A stretch of 64,000 nt of DNA from an uncultured Rhodospirillales bacterium. Its GTDB lineage: Bacteria; Pseudomonadota; Alphaproteobacteria; ATCC43930; CGMCC-115725. Below are positions 41,751 to 49,915 of the stretch, piece by piece. Position 1 is the first letter of the stretch. Every line of letters begins with the position of its first letter. The position numbers and the translations under genes are program-made. Below the pieces are notes generated by a model, which ran no database searches, was not told the DNA's origin, and saw nothing but the letters and a program-made list of their open reading frames with translations. The stretch lies in the NCBI GenBank assembly GCA_903828515.1, contig CAIKMD010000007.1, positions 62,001 through 126,000 on the forward strand, read 5' to 3'.

Positions 41751-42260
41751 TTAGGCAGCGATCGGCATGTCGTCGGCTGGCGGCGTCGCGCTCTTGCGGT
41801 CGAGACGCCGTTCGAGCTCCATGCGGGCGCGGCAAACGCGGCTTTTGACCGTGCCTTGCACGCAGCCGACGATCTTCGCCGCTTCTTCGTAGCTGTAGCC
41901 GCTGCCGCCGACGAGCGACAAGGCTTCGCGCTGCACCGCCGGCAGATCATGAAACGCGCGTTCGAAATCGCGCATCTCAAGCCGCGCGTCCTGCTCGCCG
42001 GCATGATCGGTCGCATGCGGGATCGCCATGTAGGCGGTCAGGCGCGCGCGCGAGCGGAGCTCGTTGTAGAATTGATTGCGCAGGATCGTCGAGAGCCACG
42101 CCTTCATGTTCGTGCCCGGCTCGAACTTGTCGATATTGGACAAGGCGCGCAGAACCGTCTCCTGCACAAGGTCATCGGCCATCGCACGATCGCGCGCGAA
42201 CATCCGGGCGAGTGCGCGCATGTGAGGCAGATGTTCGACGATCGCATCTTGAAAGGTCAT
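41751..42260 (-). CDS. EcfG-like ECF sigma factor (copy 2)
   Basis: A 169-residue paralogue of the factor at 18518. Region 2 (RAMADDLVQETVLRAL, TNMKAWLSTILRNQFYNELR) and region 4 (LPAVQREALSLVGGSGYSYEEAAKI, QGTVKSRVCRARMEL) are nearly the same, so both probably read the same promoter class. The N-terminal helix differs (MTFQDAIVEHLPHMRALARM). A GGAGG site precedes ATG 42260. Neither nepR nor phyR is adjacent. Multiple EcfG paralogues are known in alphaproteobacteria and may divide conditions of use. Confidence 0.9.
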   Translation of the reverse strand: MTFQDAIVEHLPHMRALARMFARDRAMADDLVQETVLRALSNIDKFEPGTNMKAWLSTILRNQFYNELRSRARLTAYMAIPHATDHAGEQDARLEMRDFERAFHDLPAVQREALSLVGGSGYSYEEAAKIVGCVQGTVKSRVCRARMELERRLDRKSATPPADDMPIAA

Positions 42261-42511
42261 GTCCCGTCCTCCGGCTCGTTGAAATTCGATGACCCCAACG
42301 TCGCGTCGGAATGCGGCGTCTGCGCGGCGAAAACCGCGATTTCTTATGGTTCCGGGGCCGGATTCCCGGAGAAAACCGCCATGTCCCAAAAATGTTACGA
42401 CGATCTCCCATCGGCGCGCGTCGCCGCGTGAGGAAGAACCATTCCAAGCGCACGGTGTTTTCATGCGAAGATCGCCTTGGGACGAATCGGGCAGCAATCG
42501 AGATCACGATC

Positions 42512-43231
42512 ATGAGTCGACAAGGACTTTCGACACTCGCCATCGATATCGGCGGCACGCATGTCAAAGCATCGGTGCTTGATGCCAAAGGCGCGATGAG
42601 CGCCGCGCCGGTGCGCGTCGATACCGGCGCGGACCGAGCGCCAAAACGAATCCTGCAGGAGATCGTCGGTCTCGCGGCACAGCTGCCGCGCTTCGATCGC
42701 ATCTCGGTTGGATTTCCCGGCTACGTGCGCGACGGCGTGGTTCATACCGCGCCCAATCTCGGAACCGCCGCGTGGGCCGGCTTTCGTCTCGACCAGGCAT
42801 TGACGCGACGCCTGAAGAAGCCCGCGCGTGTTTTGAACGACGCGGATGTCCAGGGTCTGGGTGTCATCGATCGGCGCGGTCTCGAATGCGTGCTCACGCT
42901 CGGCACCGGGATCGGTTCATCGCTGTTCGAGAACGGACGGTTGCTGCCGCATCTCGAGCTGGGGCAGCATCCGTTTCGCAGCGGAAAGACCTACGATCAG
43001 TATCTCGGCGACGCGGCGTTGAAGAAGATCGGCCGGCGGCGGTGGAACCGTCGTCTGAAACGCGTGATCGCGACCGTCGATATTTTCATCAATTACGACA
43101 CGCTGCATCTCGGCGGCGGCAACGCGATGCGGATCGATTTCGAATTGCCACCCCGCGTGAAGATCGCCGACAACAGCGGCGGCATCACCGGCGGCATAAG
43201 GCTGTGGGACGTTATATTCAATAAAACATAA
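42512..43231 (+). CDS. ROK-family kinase (polyphosphate-glucokinase-like)
   Basis: A 239-residue sugar kinase. N-terminal phosphate-binding DIGGTHVKASVLDAKG, a phosphate 2 region LTLGTGIGSSLF, and an ATP-binding turn ADNSGGITGGIRLWD near the end. It lacks the long N-terminal extension and zinc-Cys cluster of NagC-type ROK regulators, fitting PpgK-type enzymes that phosphorylate glucose with polyphosphate or ATP. The ATG at 42512 has no strong ribosome site. It is divergent from the sigma-factor gene. Glucose released by the GH15 enzyme (6658) would be a plausible substrate (inference). Confidence 0.7.
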   Translation: MSRQGLSTLAIDIGGTHVKASVLDAKGAMSAAPVRVDTGADRAPKRILQEIVGLAAQLPRFDRISVGFPGYVRDGVVHTAPNLGTAAWAGFRLDQALTRRLKKPARVLNDADVQGLGVIDRRGLECVLTLGTGIGSSLFENGRLLPHLELGQHPFRSGKTYDQYLGDAALKKIGRRRWNRRLKRVIATVDIFINYDTLHLGGGNAMRIDFELPPRVKIADNSGGITGGIRLWDVIFNKT

Positions 43232-43364
43232 CGTAACCGATGACCTGCTCGGGGTTGTCCTTTTTGATCAGTCAGGATCGCTGTCCCAGACAAGCCTTGC
43301 GCCCGCCCGCGTTCTGGCAGAGACTTTTCGATAATTAAAAGACGTGTCGATCAGGGAGGTAACG

Positions 43365-44639
43365 ATGGCGCAGTTGCGGGCGTTCGTTATTGGGCTCATG
43401 GCGATTCTTGCTGTGGCGACAGGGCCCGCAAGGGCAGGAAAATCCGACGACACATTGAGGATCGCGGTCACCGATTGGTGGAGCACGCTCGATCCGTATC
43501 AGTTTCCGCTGGATGAGGCGGCTGTCTTCTTCCGCGTGGTCTACGAAAGCCTGGTCGCTTACGACGAACGGAATCATAAATTCGTCCCGCGCCTCGCGAA
43601 ATCGTGGAAGCAGATCGACGACAAGACGATCGAGTTTCAACTTCGCGACGACGTGAAATTCCACAACGGCGACAAGTTCGATGCCGACGATGTGGTCGGC
43701 ACGATCAAGTACATCACCGACCCGGCGACCCAGCTGCGCTTCAAGGACAATTACGTCTGGGTCGACACGGTCGAAAAGCTCGGGCCCTATGCGGTGCGCA
43801 TCACGGCGAAAACCGCGTTCGCGACCGAGCTCGAAACGCTGGCCTATCGCTTCAACATCTATGATTCGAAAGTACTGGCGAAACTCGAGAACAAGGCGGA
43901 TTACGGGCGCATCAGTCCGGTGGCGACGGGCCCGTACAAAGTCGTCTCGCTCGATCAGCAGAAAATGGTGCTGGTGCGTTTCGACGATTATTACGACAAG
44001 GCGGGCCCCTGGAAGGCGCCGATCAAGAACGTGATCGTCCGGCCGATCCCCGATAGTCAAACCAAGATCGCCGAATTCATCACCGGCAATATCGACGTGA
44101 TCCGCAATGCGAGCGCCGATACCGCGCGCGAATTGGGCAAGATGCCGGATACGCGGGTGACGCCGACCCATGCCGGCCTGCTGATGTATGTGACGCTCGA
44201 TGCGATGGGCCGCTCGGACAACAAGGCGATGAAGGATCAGCGCGTGCGCAAGGCCTTCATGGAGGCGATCGATTCGGCCGCGCCTTTGGCATCGATCATG
44301 GTCAGAGGGCTTGCCGCCATCGGGTTCCAACCCAACGAGACCCAGCCGCTGACCATCCCGTCCTTTTCTTCGGCGCGCCCGTCCAACATGAAATCGGGTG
44401 GCGAAGCGAGGAGACCCCCGAGCAGGACATTGTCGTTCAGCGTCGCCCGCAGGGGCCCCGTGTCCCGTGGGTCGACCGATGCCGAGCCGAACGCGATCGC
44501 CCCGGTGTTGCCGCCGGGCAAGTGCCACTCCTGTGCCGGCGAGCCGTCGGCCCGGCACAGTTCGATGCGCGCGGGAGACGGGCCATCCCATGCTTCACCG
44601 GTCAGTTCGAGGTCCGGCGTCAACCCGATCCAACCGTGA
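43365..44639 (+). CDS. ABC peptide-type solute-binding protein, C-terminus replaced (truncated)
   Basis: The first about 300 residues are a solute-binding family 5 protein (signal peptide to about 30, TLRIAVTDWWSTLDPYQFP, FVPRLAKSWKQIDDKTIEFQLRDDVKFHNGDKFDADDV region, KDQRVRKAFMEAID near 300). Family members are about 500 residues; the remaining half is missing. From about position 44,265 the frame is low-quality Ser/Pro/Arg-rich sequence that overlaps the real gene on the other strand. The start has GGGAGG before ATG 43365. A rearrangement or assembly join is probable near 44,270. It should be non-functional as it stands. Confidence 0.75.
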   Translation: MAQLRAFVIGLMAILAVATGPARAGKSDDTLRIAVTDWWSTLDPYQFPLDEAAVFFRVVYESLVAYDERNHKFVPRLAKSWKQIDDKTIEFQLRDDVKFHNGDKFDADDVVGTIKYITDPATQLRFKDNYVWVDTVEKLGPYAVRITAKTAFATELETLAYRFNIYDSKVLAKLENKADYGRISPVATGPYKVVSLDQQKMVLVRFDDYYDKAGPWKAPIKNVIVRPIPDSQTKIAEFITGNIDVIRNASADTARELGKMPDTRVTPTHAGLLMYVTLDAMGRSDNKAMKDQRVRKAFMEAIDSAAPLASIMVRGLAAIGFQPNETQPLTIPSFSSARPSNMKSGGEARRPPSRTLSFSVARRGPVSRGSTDAEPNAIAPVLPPGKCHSCAGEPSARHSSMRAGDGPSHASPVSSRSGVNPIQP

Positions 44640-45067
44640 CGCTCGAAATGGCGGCGCAACACGGCGCGGGCGACGGATTGCAATGACCCGCCGGATACCA
44701 GCGCGAAGCGATGAAGGACGCCGTCAAGCCGTTCGGCTGCTTCGATGCCTCGGCCCAAAGCGAGCAGTGCTTCGATGATCGCGGCTTCGACCTCGGGTCC
44801 CGGGCGGAGCTCCGCGGCTCGCGTCAGGTGCGTGAGCGCGGCTCTCGCGTCGCCCAGCTTCAACAAGAGCTGGCCGTAGGTTTGCGTGATAACGGGATCG
44901 CTGGGGACGGTGCGCCGAGCGCGGTCGAGATAGCGTAGCGCCTGTGCGCTATCGCCACGGCCGAGAGCCGAATTGACGGTGTTCAGCAGCCGGACGAGGT
45001 GCGTCTCCTCGCCGAGGAGGTCGGTCGGGGCTTCGCCCTGCTTGGCGATCGGCGCGCTATCGGTCAT
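44237..45067 (-). CDS. TPR-repeat protein, C-terminus replaced (truncated)
   Basis: A 276-residue protein with tetratricopeptide-like repeats at about 25-105 (VNSALGRGDSAQALRYLDRA, LLLKLGDARAALTHLTRA) followed by a domain with ELCRADGSPAQEWHLPGG and a WVSLGWNP turn. The last about 25 residues before the stop read through the junction with the binding-protein gene, so the natural C-terminus is missing. The start is ATG 45067 with only a G-rich stretch upstream. TPRs mediate protein contacts; partner unknown. It may be part of a larger glycosyltransferase-type protein (guess). Confidence 0.6.
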   Translation of the reverse strand: MTDSAPIAKQGEAPTDLLGEETHLVRLLNTVNSALGRGDSAQALRYLDRARRTVPSDPVITQTYGQLLLKLGDARAALTHLTRAAELRPGPEVEAAIIEALLALGRGIEAAERLDGVLHRFALVSGGSLQSVARAVLRRHFERHGWIGLTPDLELTGEAWDGPSPARIELCRADGSPAQEWHLPGGNTGAIAFGSASVDPRDTGPLRATLNDNVLLGGLLASPPDFMLDGRAEEKDGMVSGWVSLGWNPMAASPLTMIDAKGAAESIASMKALRTR

Positions 45068-45240
45068 CCCGCGCCAGCCGCGCGGCGGGATCAATCATGG
45101 GAAGCTCCGATGAAGGATTGTTTGCGCTTCTCGGGAAGCCGCAAACCCGATCCTAAATAATCTTGCCCGTCACTGTGGCTTTTACACTGCCACGCGTCAA
45201 AAGTCCGTTAACCCCAACGATGGGCGGTTAACCGGCGCAA

Positions 45241-46683
45241 TTAATTATGGATGTTGGTGTTGTTCAGGTGGTTGGCGAGATTATTGAGGGTGATCGTCGT
45301 GCCGTCACCCAAATTGATCGTCGCATTGTAGTGTCCGGCGCTGCCGGTATAGGTGATGTCGTTGGCGATCACGGTGTTGACGTTGTAGCCGCCGAGGAAC
45401 AGCAGGTCCTGGCCCGAGCCGGACTCGACGAAATTGTTGATCGTGAACGAACCGCCCGGCGTGCTGGATTGGAACGAGTAAAGATTGTGGCCCGAACCAC
45501 CGGACATCGTAACGGCTGCGCTGCTCGAGCCTGTTGCATGGTCCCAGCTCAGGAGTGAGCCGGCTTGGATGGTGGCGCTGCCACCGCCCGCGATCGTGAT
45601 CAATTGGCCGTTCAGCCACGTCAAGGTTTCGGGTCCGTTGACGCCGCCGCCAGCCAGCGTCGCGCTGATCTGGGTCGTCAGGTTGGTCCCGTTGACCGTT
45701 GCCATGCCCTCGACGCTGACCGTGTCTCTGCCGAGGCCCAAGGTGATCGTGTCGTGGCCGGTCACGCCGAGCTGCGTGAGGTTGGAGCCGCTGCCGAGGA
45801 GCGAAATCGTGTCGCTGCCGCTGCCGATCGTTACGGCGCCGCCGCGGCCGATGGAGATGCTGTCATTGCCGTTGCCGGCAACGACCGTTCCGGCGCCGGC
45901 GATATTGATCGTGTCGTTGCCATTACCGACCGTGACATTTCCGGCGCCGCCAACCGACACCGAATCCATGCCGTTGCCGAGACCAATCGTGGCATTGCCG
46001 GTAACAGTGACGGTGTCTTGTCCGTCGCCGGCCGTGACCGATCCGTTTTTGCCGAAGGAGAAGAAATCGTTGCCGTTTCCGGCCGTGACGGAACCGAGTC
46101 CCGAGACATAGACAGTGTCGTTGCCGTCGCCGAGCGTGATCGAAACCGGCGGCGCGTTGATCCCGTTCTCTTGGGCATTATCGGTCCAGAAAGGCACGCC
46201 GCCGTTGTTATTCTGCAGCGTGGTGTCGCCCGTGCCGTTGCCGAAGGTAAAGCCGGTATCGTAGTTGTTGCCAAGATCGGCGCCGCTGCCTTTGCCGAGG
46301 TTGTGGACGTTGATCGAGTCATTGCCGTTGCCGAGAATGATCGTCGAGGTGGACGGCGTACGCGCCCAGAGCGCGACCGTGTCGTTGCCGTCGCCGCCAA
46401 GGATCGAGCCTTGGCCTTTCATCAGGAACAGGTCGTTGCCCTGGTTGCCGGCGAGAACCATGTTCTCGCCATGGCCGACCAGCGTCGTCGCCGCCAGCGG
46501 GTTTATATCGGAGATAACGAGGGATTTTTGCCCAGCGCCGCCGTTGACCGTCTGACTGCCGCCGCCTGGCGCATAAAGGATATCGGTGATCAGGACGTTA
46601 TGCAGCGCAGTCGAAGCAACCGCTGCTTCGCCCGTCGAGAGCGAAGTATTTAGCGATCCACCACTGACAGAAATCTGCGCCAC
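45241..46683 (-). CDS. RTX-like glycine/aspartate repeat protein
   Basis: A 480-residue protein with many short repeats of the form GNGNDxIxVxGxGxVT (about residues 95-320) that resemble RTX calcium-binding nonapeptides (GGxGxDx). These form parallel beta-rolls when calcium is bound outside the cell. No Sec signal is visible, as for substrates of type I secretion, and the C-terminus (TINLGDGTTITLNNLANHLNN) is the probable secretion signal. No HlyB/HlyD/TolC genes are nearby. No catalytic domain is evident, so it may be an adhesin or S-layer-like protein. Confidence 0.75.
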   Translation of the reverse strand: MAQISVSGGSLNTSLSTGEAAVASTALHNVLITDILYAPGGGSQTVNGGAGQKSLVISDINPLAATTLVGHGENMVLAGNQGNDLFLMKGQGSILGGDGNDTVALWARTPSTSTIILGNGNDSINVHNLGKGSGADLGNNYDTGFTFGNGTGDTTLQNNNGGVPFWTDNAQENGINAPPVSITLGDGNDTVYVSGLGSVTAGNGNDFFSFGKNGSVTAGDGQDTVTVTGNATIGLGNGMDSVSVGGAGNVTVGNGNDTINIAGAGTVVAGNGNDSISIGRGGAVTIGSGSDTISLLGSGSNLTQLGVTGHDTITLGLGRDTVSVEGMATVNGTNLTTQISATLAGGGVNGPETLTWLNGQLITIAGGGSATIQAGSLLSWDHATGSSSAAVTMSGGSGHNLYSFQSSTPGGSFTINNFVESGSGQDLLFLGGYNVNTVIANDITYTGSAGHYNATINLGDGTTITLNNLANHLNNTNIHN

Positions 46684-47471
46684 ACCGGTCCCCGATTTAC
46701 GGCTCGTTCGGCACCCGTGCCGACCCCGTTCGTCACAGCTCGCCTTTTTGTGCGACTGCGATGGGTAAAATGCGCTTCAAATGCGGCGGGAGTCAATCCT
46801 AAAGAAATGGTAAATAACAAACCTAAGTCACAGGAAACCCTTAAAAATATTCCTTCCCGGATGACCGAATTGTGGCGGCTTTCACGGTTTCGGCGCATTT
46901 CCTACACCGCCGATTGTGCGTTGCAGCATATTTGGAAACGCATAAGCTCATGCTCGGCTGGACCGGCTGGTTCGAGGCGGCGACTTGTCGCGGACAACGC
47001 GGCTTTTGGCATGACTTAGGAAAAACTTTTTTGTGGCGGGATGAGCCGCCGGGGCTAATCCAATCGAAAAAATCACAAATTTGGGGACTGACGACCACCA
47101 ACTGGTGGTCATTGCCCTGTCCTGGTGATGCTGCGTTGCCAGAATTTTGTGCAAATTCGGGTCGGCCCGCACGCGAGTCGGTGCCGCTCGCTGTCTTGGC
47201 CGTGACGGGAAATCGTCATGGCGGCGCCCACGCTGAAGAATTTCTATTTTGGAGGGTGGGGAATGGGTGCCGACGGATGGCTCATCAACGAAACGTGATC
47301 GGCCGTAACAGTTGCCAGCGCTCAATCGAATCGATTTGACACAGTAAACGTCGGCAACACCGACCTCACGAGCGATTCGCGATACCTGGTACAGGGTGTT
47401 GCTGTTTACCCAGCGGACCGTCGCCCGGTAAGGTGACGACAAGCCGTCGCTCATCGGCATCCGGGGGGAAC
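46684..47471. other. 788-base intergenic region
   Basis: No gene I can support lies between the RTX-like start and the binding-protein gene. The part near 46,790-46,900 is AT-rich and likely holds the RTX promoter. At 47093-47110 there is an 8-bp inverted repeat with a 2-base centre (GACCACCAACTGGTGGTC). One plus-strand frame at 46,872-47,339 has atypical composition and is probably not translated. Confidence 0.5.
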
Positions 47472-48644
47472 ATGCGCCACGCCACGACTCTGTTGGTTCT
47501 TGCCGCCATCGCGGCGGCACCGTCCGCCCGCGCCGATATCAAGGTGGGACTGCTGACCGATTTCTCCGGGCCGCAGGGCGGGTTCGGCGTCCTCTATAAG
47601 GATGGCGTGGATTTCGTCATCGCCAAACACGGCGGCATGCTCGGCGGCCAGAAAGTACAGCTCTTCGTCGAGGATGGCGCGGGCGATCCGGCGACCACGA
47701 TCACCAAGGCGAAAAAGCTGGTCGAAGAGAACAAGATCGATGTCCTGTTCGGTCCGATCAACTCGGCGACCGGCGCCGCGCTCAAGCCCTATCTTGTCGA
47801 ACAAAAGATGCCGACGCTGATCCAGTCGACGGTCGACGAGGTGATCGACGGGAAATACATGTTCCGCACCTCGTTTTCGTCGAACCCCGACGCGTTTCTC
47901 GAGGGATATCTGCCGGGCAAGGCAGGCTATAAAAAAGCCGTCATCATCGCCTCGAATTACGTCTCTGGTCAGAATGCGGCCAAGTATTTCGAGCAGGGCT
48001 TCAACGCTGCCGGCGGGACGATCGTGCAGACTTTGATGCCGCGTCTCGGTGCCTCGGATTATGGTCCTTTCATCGCGCAGATCTCGCCCGACGCGGATGT
48101 CGCGATCATTTTCCTCACCGGCGCCGATGCGATCCGCTTCATGCAGCAATCCGCCGGCTACGACCTGAAGCTTCCGATGTACGGCTATACCTCGGCGGTC
48201 GATGAATCGCTGTTGCCGGCCGAGGGCAAGACGGCCGTTGGATTCGTCGGCGCGGCCACGTATTTCTCGACCATCGAGACGCCGGAGAACCAGGCCTTCG
48301 TCAAGGACTGGACCGCGATGTTTCCGCCCGATCAGCATCCGTCATGGCCCGGCATGGGCGGTTACGTTGCGGCCACTGTGCTCGATCAGGTGGTGACGAA
48401 ACTCGGCGGCAAGCTCGGCGATACCGAAGCGTTTCTAAAGGCGATCAAGGAAGCGCGCATCACCGGTCCGGGCGGCGTGTTTCATTTCGACGACAACAAC
48501 AATCCGATCGAGCCGCGCTATGTCGCGCAAATCCGCGAGGTCGACGGCAAGGTCAAACCGGTGGTGATCGGAACCATTCCGGATTTTCTGCCGGTGACCG
48601 CGCCGCCCAAACTGCCGGCCGATCTCGTTCTGCCGAAGCGCTGA
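47472..48644 (+). CDS. branched-chain-type ABC substrate-binding protein
   Basis: A 390-residue periplasmic protein with signal peptide (LVLAAIAAAPSARAD) and the Peripla_BP_6 (LivJ-like) two-lobe pattern: IKVGLLTDFSGPQGGFGVLY, KVQLFVEDGAGDPATTITKA, NKIDVLFGPINSATGAALK and VGFVGAATYFSTIETPEN. Such proteins bind branched-chain amino acids, amides or aromatic acids. No membrane components are adjacent. The ATG at 47472 has a GGGGGGAA site. Confidence 0.85.
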   Translation: MRHATTLLVLAAIAAAPSARADIKVGLLTDFSGPQGGFGVLYKDGVDFVIAKHGGMLGGQKVQLFVEDGAGDPATTITKAKKLVEENKIDVLFGPINSATGAALKPYLVEQKMPTLIQSTVDEVIDGKYMFRTSFSSNPDAFLEGYLPGKAGYKKAVIIASNYVSGQNAAKYFEQGFNAAGGTIVQTLMPRLGASDYGPFIAQISPDADVAIIFLTGADAIRFMQQSAGYDLKLPMYGYTSAVDESLLPAEGKTAVGFVGAATYFSTIETPENQAFVKDWTAMFPPDQHPSWPGMGGYVAATVLDQVVTKLGGKLGDTEAFLKAIKEARITGPGGVFHFDDNNNPIEPRYVAQIREVDGKVKPVVIGTIPDFLPVTAPPKLPADLVLPKR

Positions 48645-48902
48645 TCATGCGCTGACCGACGCGCGGCCACGCGATTTTCACCGGTGCGTCGATCGCGAAT
48701 CGGGCGTCGTCGCGCCCGACGCGAAGATCGATTTCGCGCGCGCTTTCGACAATTCCTTTGTCGATGAGGCCAATCGGAAACACTAAAGCCAGCAAAGCAT
48801 CATTTGGAAACAGCATTAACGATGATGCGGCGTTGACTTAATAACTTCGAATATTCACAGTATAGATTGAATTTTTATTGAAAAACTCCGGCGGAGCTGT
48901 CC

Positions 48903-49886
48903 GTGCAGCGTGCGGAAACTTTTATCGGCATGACGGGTGATGTCGCGGCCACGGCGCGCGGCATTCCGTATCTGTGCCCGCACGATCGCGGCGTTTTGGT
49001 GCGCCTCGGATCCGGCGACAAGCTCACCTGCCGGTCCTGCGCGCGCCGCTATCCGATCGTGCGCGGAATTCCGATCCTGATCAACGACGATGCTAGCGTC
49101 TTCCAGATCGCGGACTACGCCGACGGGCACGCCTATGGCGGCGCCAATTACGGCAACCAGGCCGATCCGGCGAGGGGCTTGCGCCATTTCTATCGCCGCA
49201 GTGCGGTCCAGATCGCCGGGCGCTGGTGGTGGCACGGCATGAGCACGGCCGAGGCGGTCGCGATCATCCGCGCCGAGCGGCCCACGGCGAAAATCCTCGT
49301 CATCGGCAACGGCAACGACACGTGCGACGGCGATGTGACCTATACCGACGTGGCGTTCGGCCTCAATCTGGATTGCATCTGCGACGCGCACGATCTGCCG
49401 TTCGATTCCGCCAGCTTCGACGCGGTGTTGGCACCGTGCGTCCTCGAGCATGTCGCCGATCCGCAGCGTTGCGTTACCGAGATCCAGCGTGTGCTGAAGC
49501 CGCAAGGTCTCGTCTTCGCGGTGACGCCGTTTCTCGAGCCCGTTCATATGGGCGCTTACGATTTCACCCGTTTCACGCCGCTGGGGCACCGCCGGCTGTT
49601 CCGCCATTTCGACGAGGTGAGGGCGGGCCTTGCGCTCGGCCCCAGCGCCTCGGTGGTTTGGTCGGCGCAGAGCCTGTTGCTGTCCTTCAGCGACAACCGG
49701 AACTATCGCCGGATCATGCGCGCGCTGTCGATCCTGCTGCTCTTTCCGTTGCGGCTGCTCGATCTTTTGTCGCGCAAGTCGAAGACTTGTTACGACAGCG
49801 CGGGCGGCACCTATTTTCTCGGGCGCAAGCGGGCAACGCCGATCAGCGATCGCGACATGATCGCGCTCTATCGCGGCGCCCAATAA
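48903..49886 (+). CDS. Trm112-headed class I methyltransferase
   Basis: A 327-residue protein from GTG 48903 (GGAG upstream). Residues 20-60 form a Trm112-like zinc ribbon: CPHDRG, LTCRSCARRYPIVRGIPIL. The methyltransferase domain has ILVIGNGNDTCDGDV, an acidic DAHDLPFDSASFDAVLAPCVLEHV motif and the downstream VTPFLEPVHMGAYDF. Members with this layout methylate small molecules, lipids or polyketides, not tRNA; substrate unknown. A hydrophobic stretch near 275 (RALSILLLFPLRLLDLL) may be membrane-associated. The convergent ABC transporter ends 29 bases away. Confidence 0.75.
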   Translation: MQRAETFIGMTGDVAATARGIPYLCPHDRGVLVRLGSGDKLTCRSCARRYPIVRGIPILINDDASVFQIADYADGHAYGGANYGNQADPARGLRHFYRRSAVQIAGRWWWHGMSTAEAVAIIRAERPTAKILVIGNGNDTCDGDVTYTDVAFGLNLDCICDAHDLPFDSASFDAVLAPCVLEHVADPQRCVTEIQRVLKPQGLVFAVTPFLEPVHMGAYDFTRFTPLGHRRLFRHFDEVRAGLALGPSASVVWSAQSLLLSFSDNRNYRRIMRALSILLLFPLRLLDLLSRKSKTCYDSAGGTYFLGRKRATPISDRDMIALYRGAQ

Positions 49887-49915
49887 CCCAACAGCGAGTA
49901 ACCCAAGAGACGGGC

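Noticed and set aside
45241-46683. Periodic repeats suggesting a CRISPR-like array
   Set aside because: The repeats are degenerate, in frame and encode GNGND-type residues; spacers are not unique, so they are protein repeats.
46872-47339. 155-codon plus-strand frame in the long intergenic region
   Set aside because: Composition is Trp- and Cys-rich and unlike neighbouring proteins, there is no ribosome site, and no family pattern is visible.
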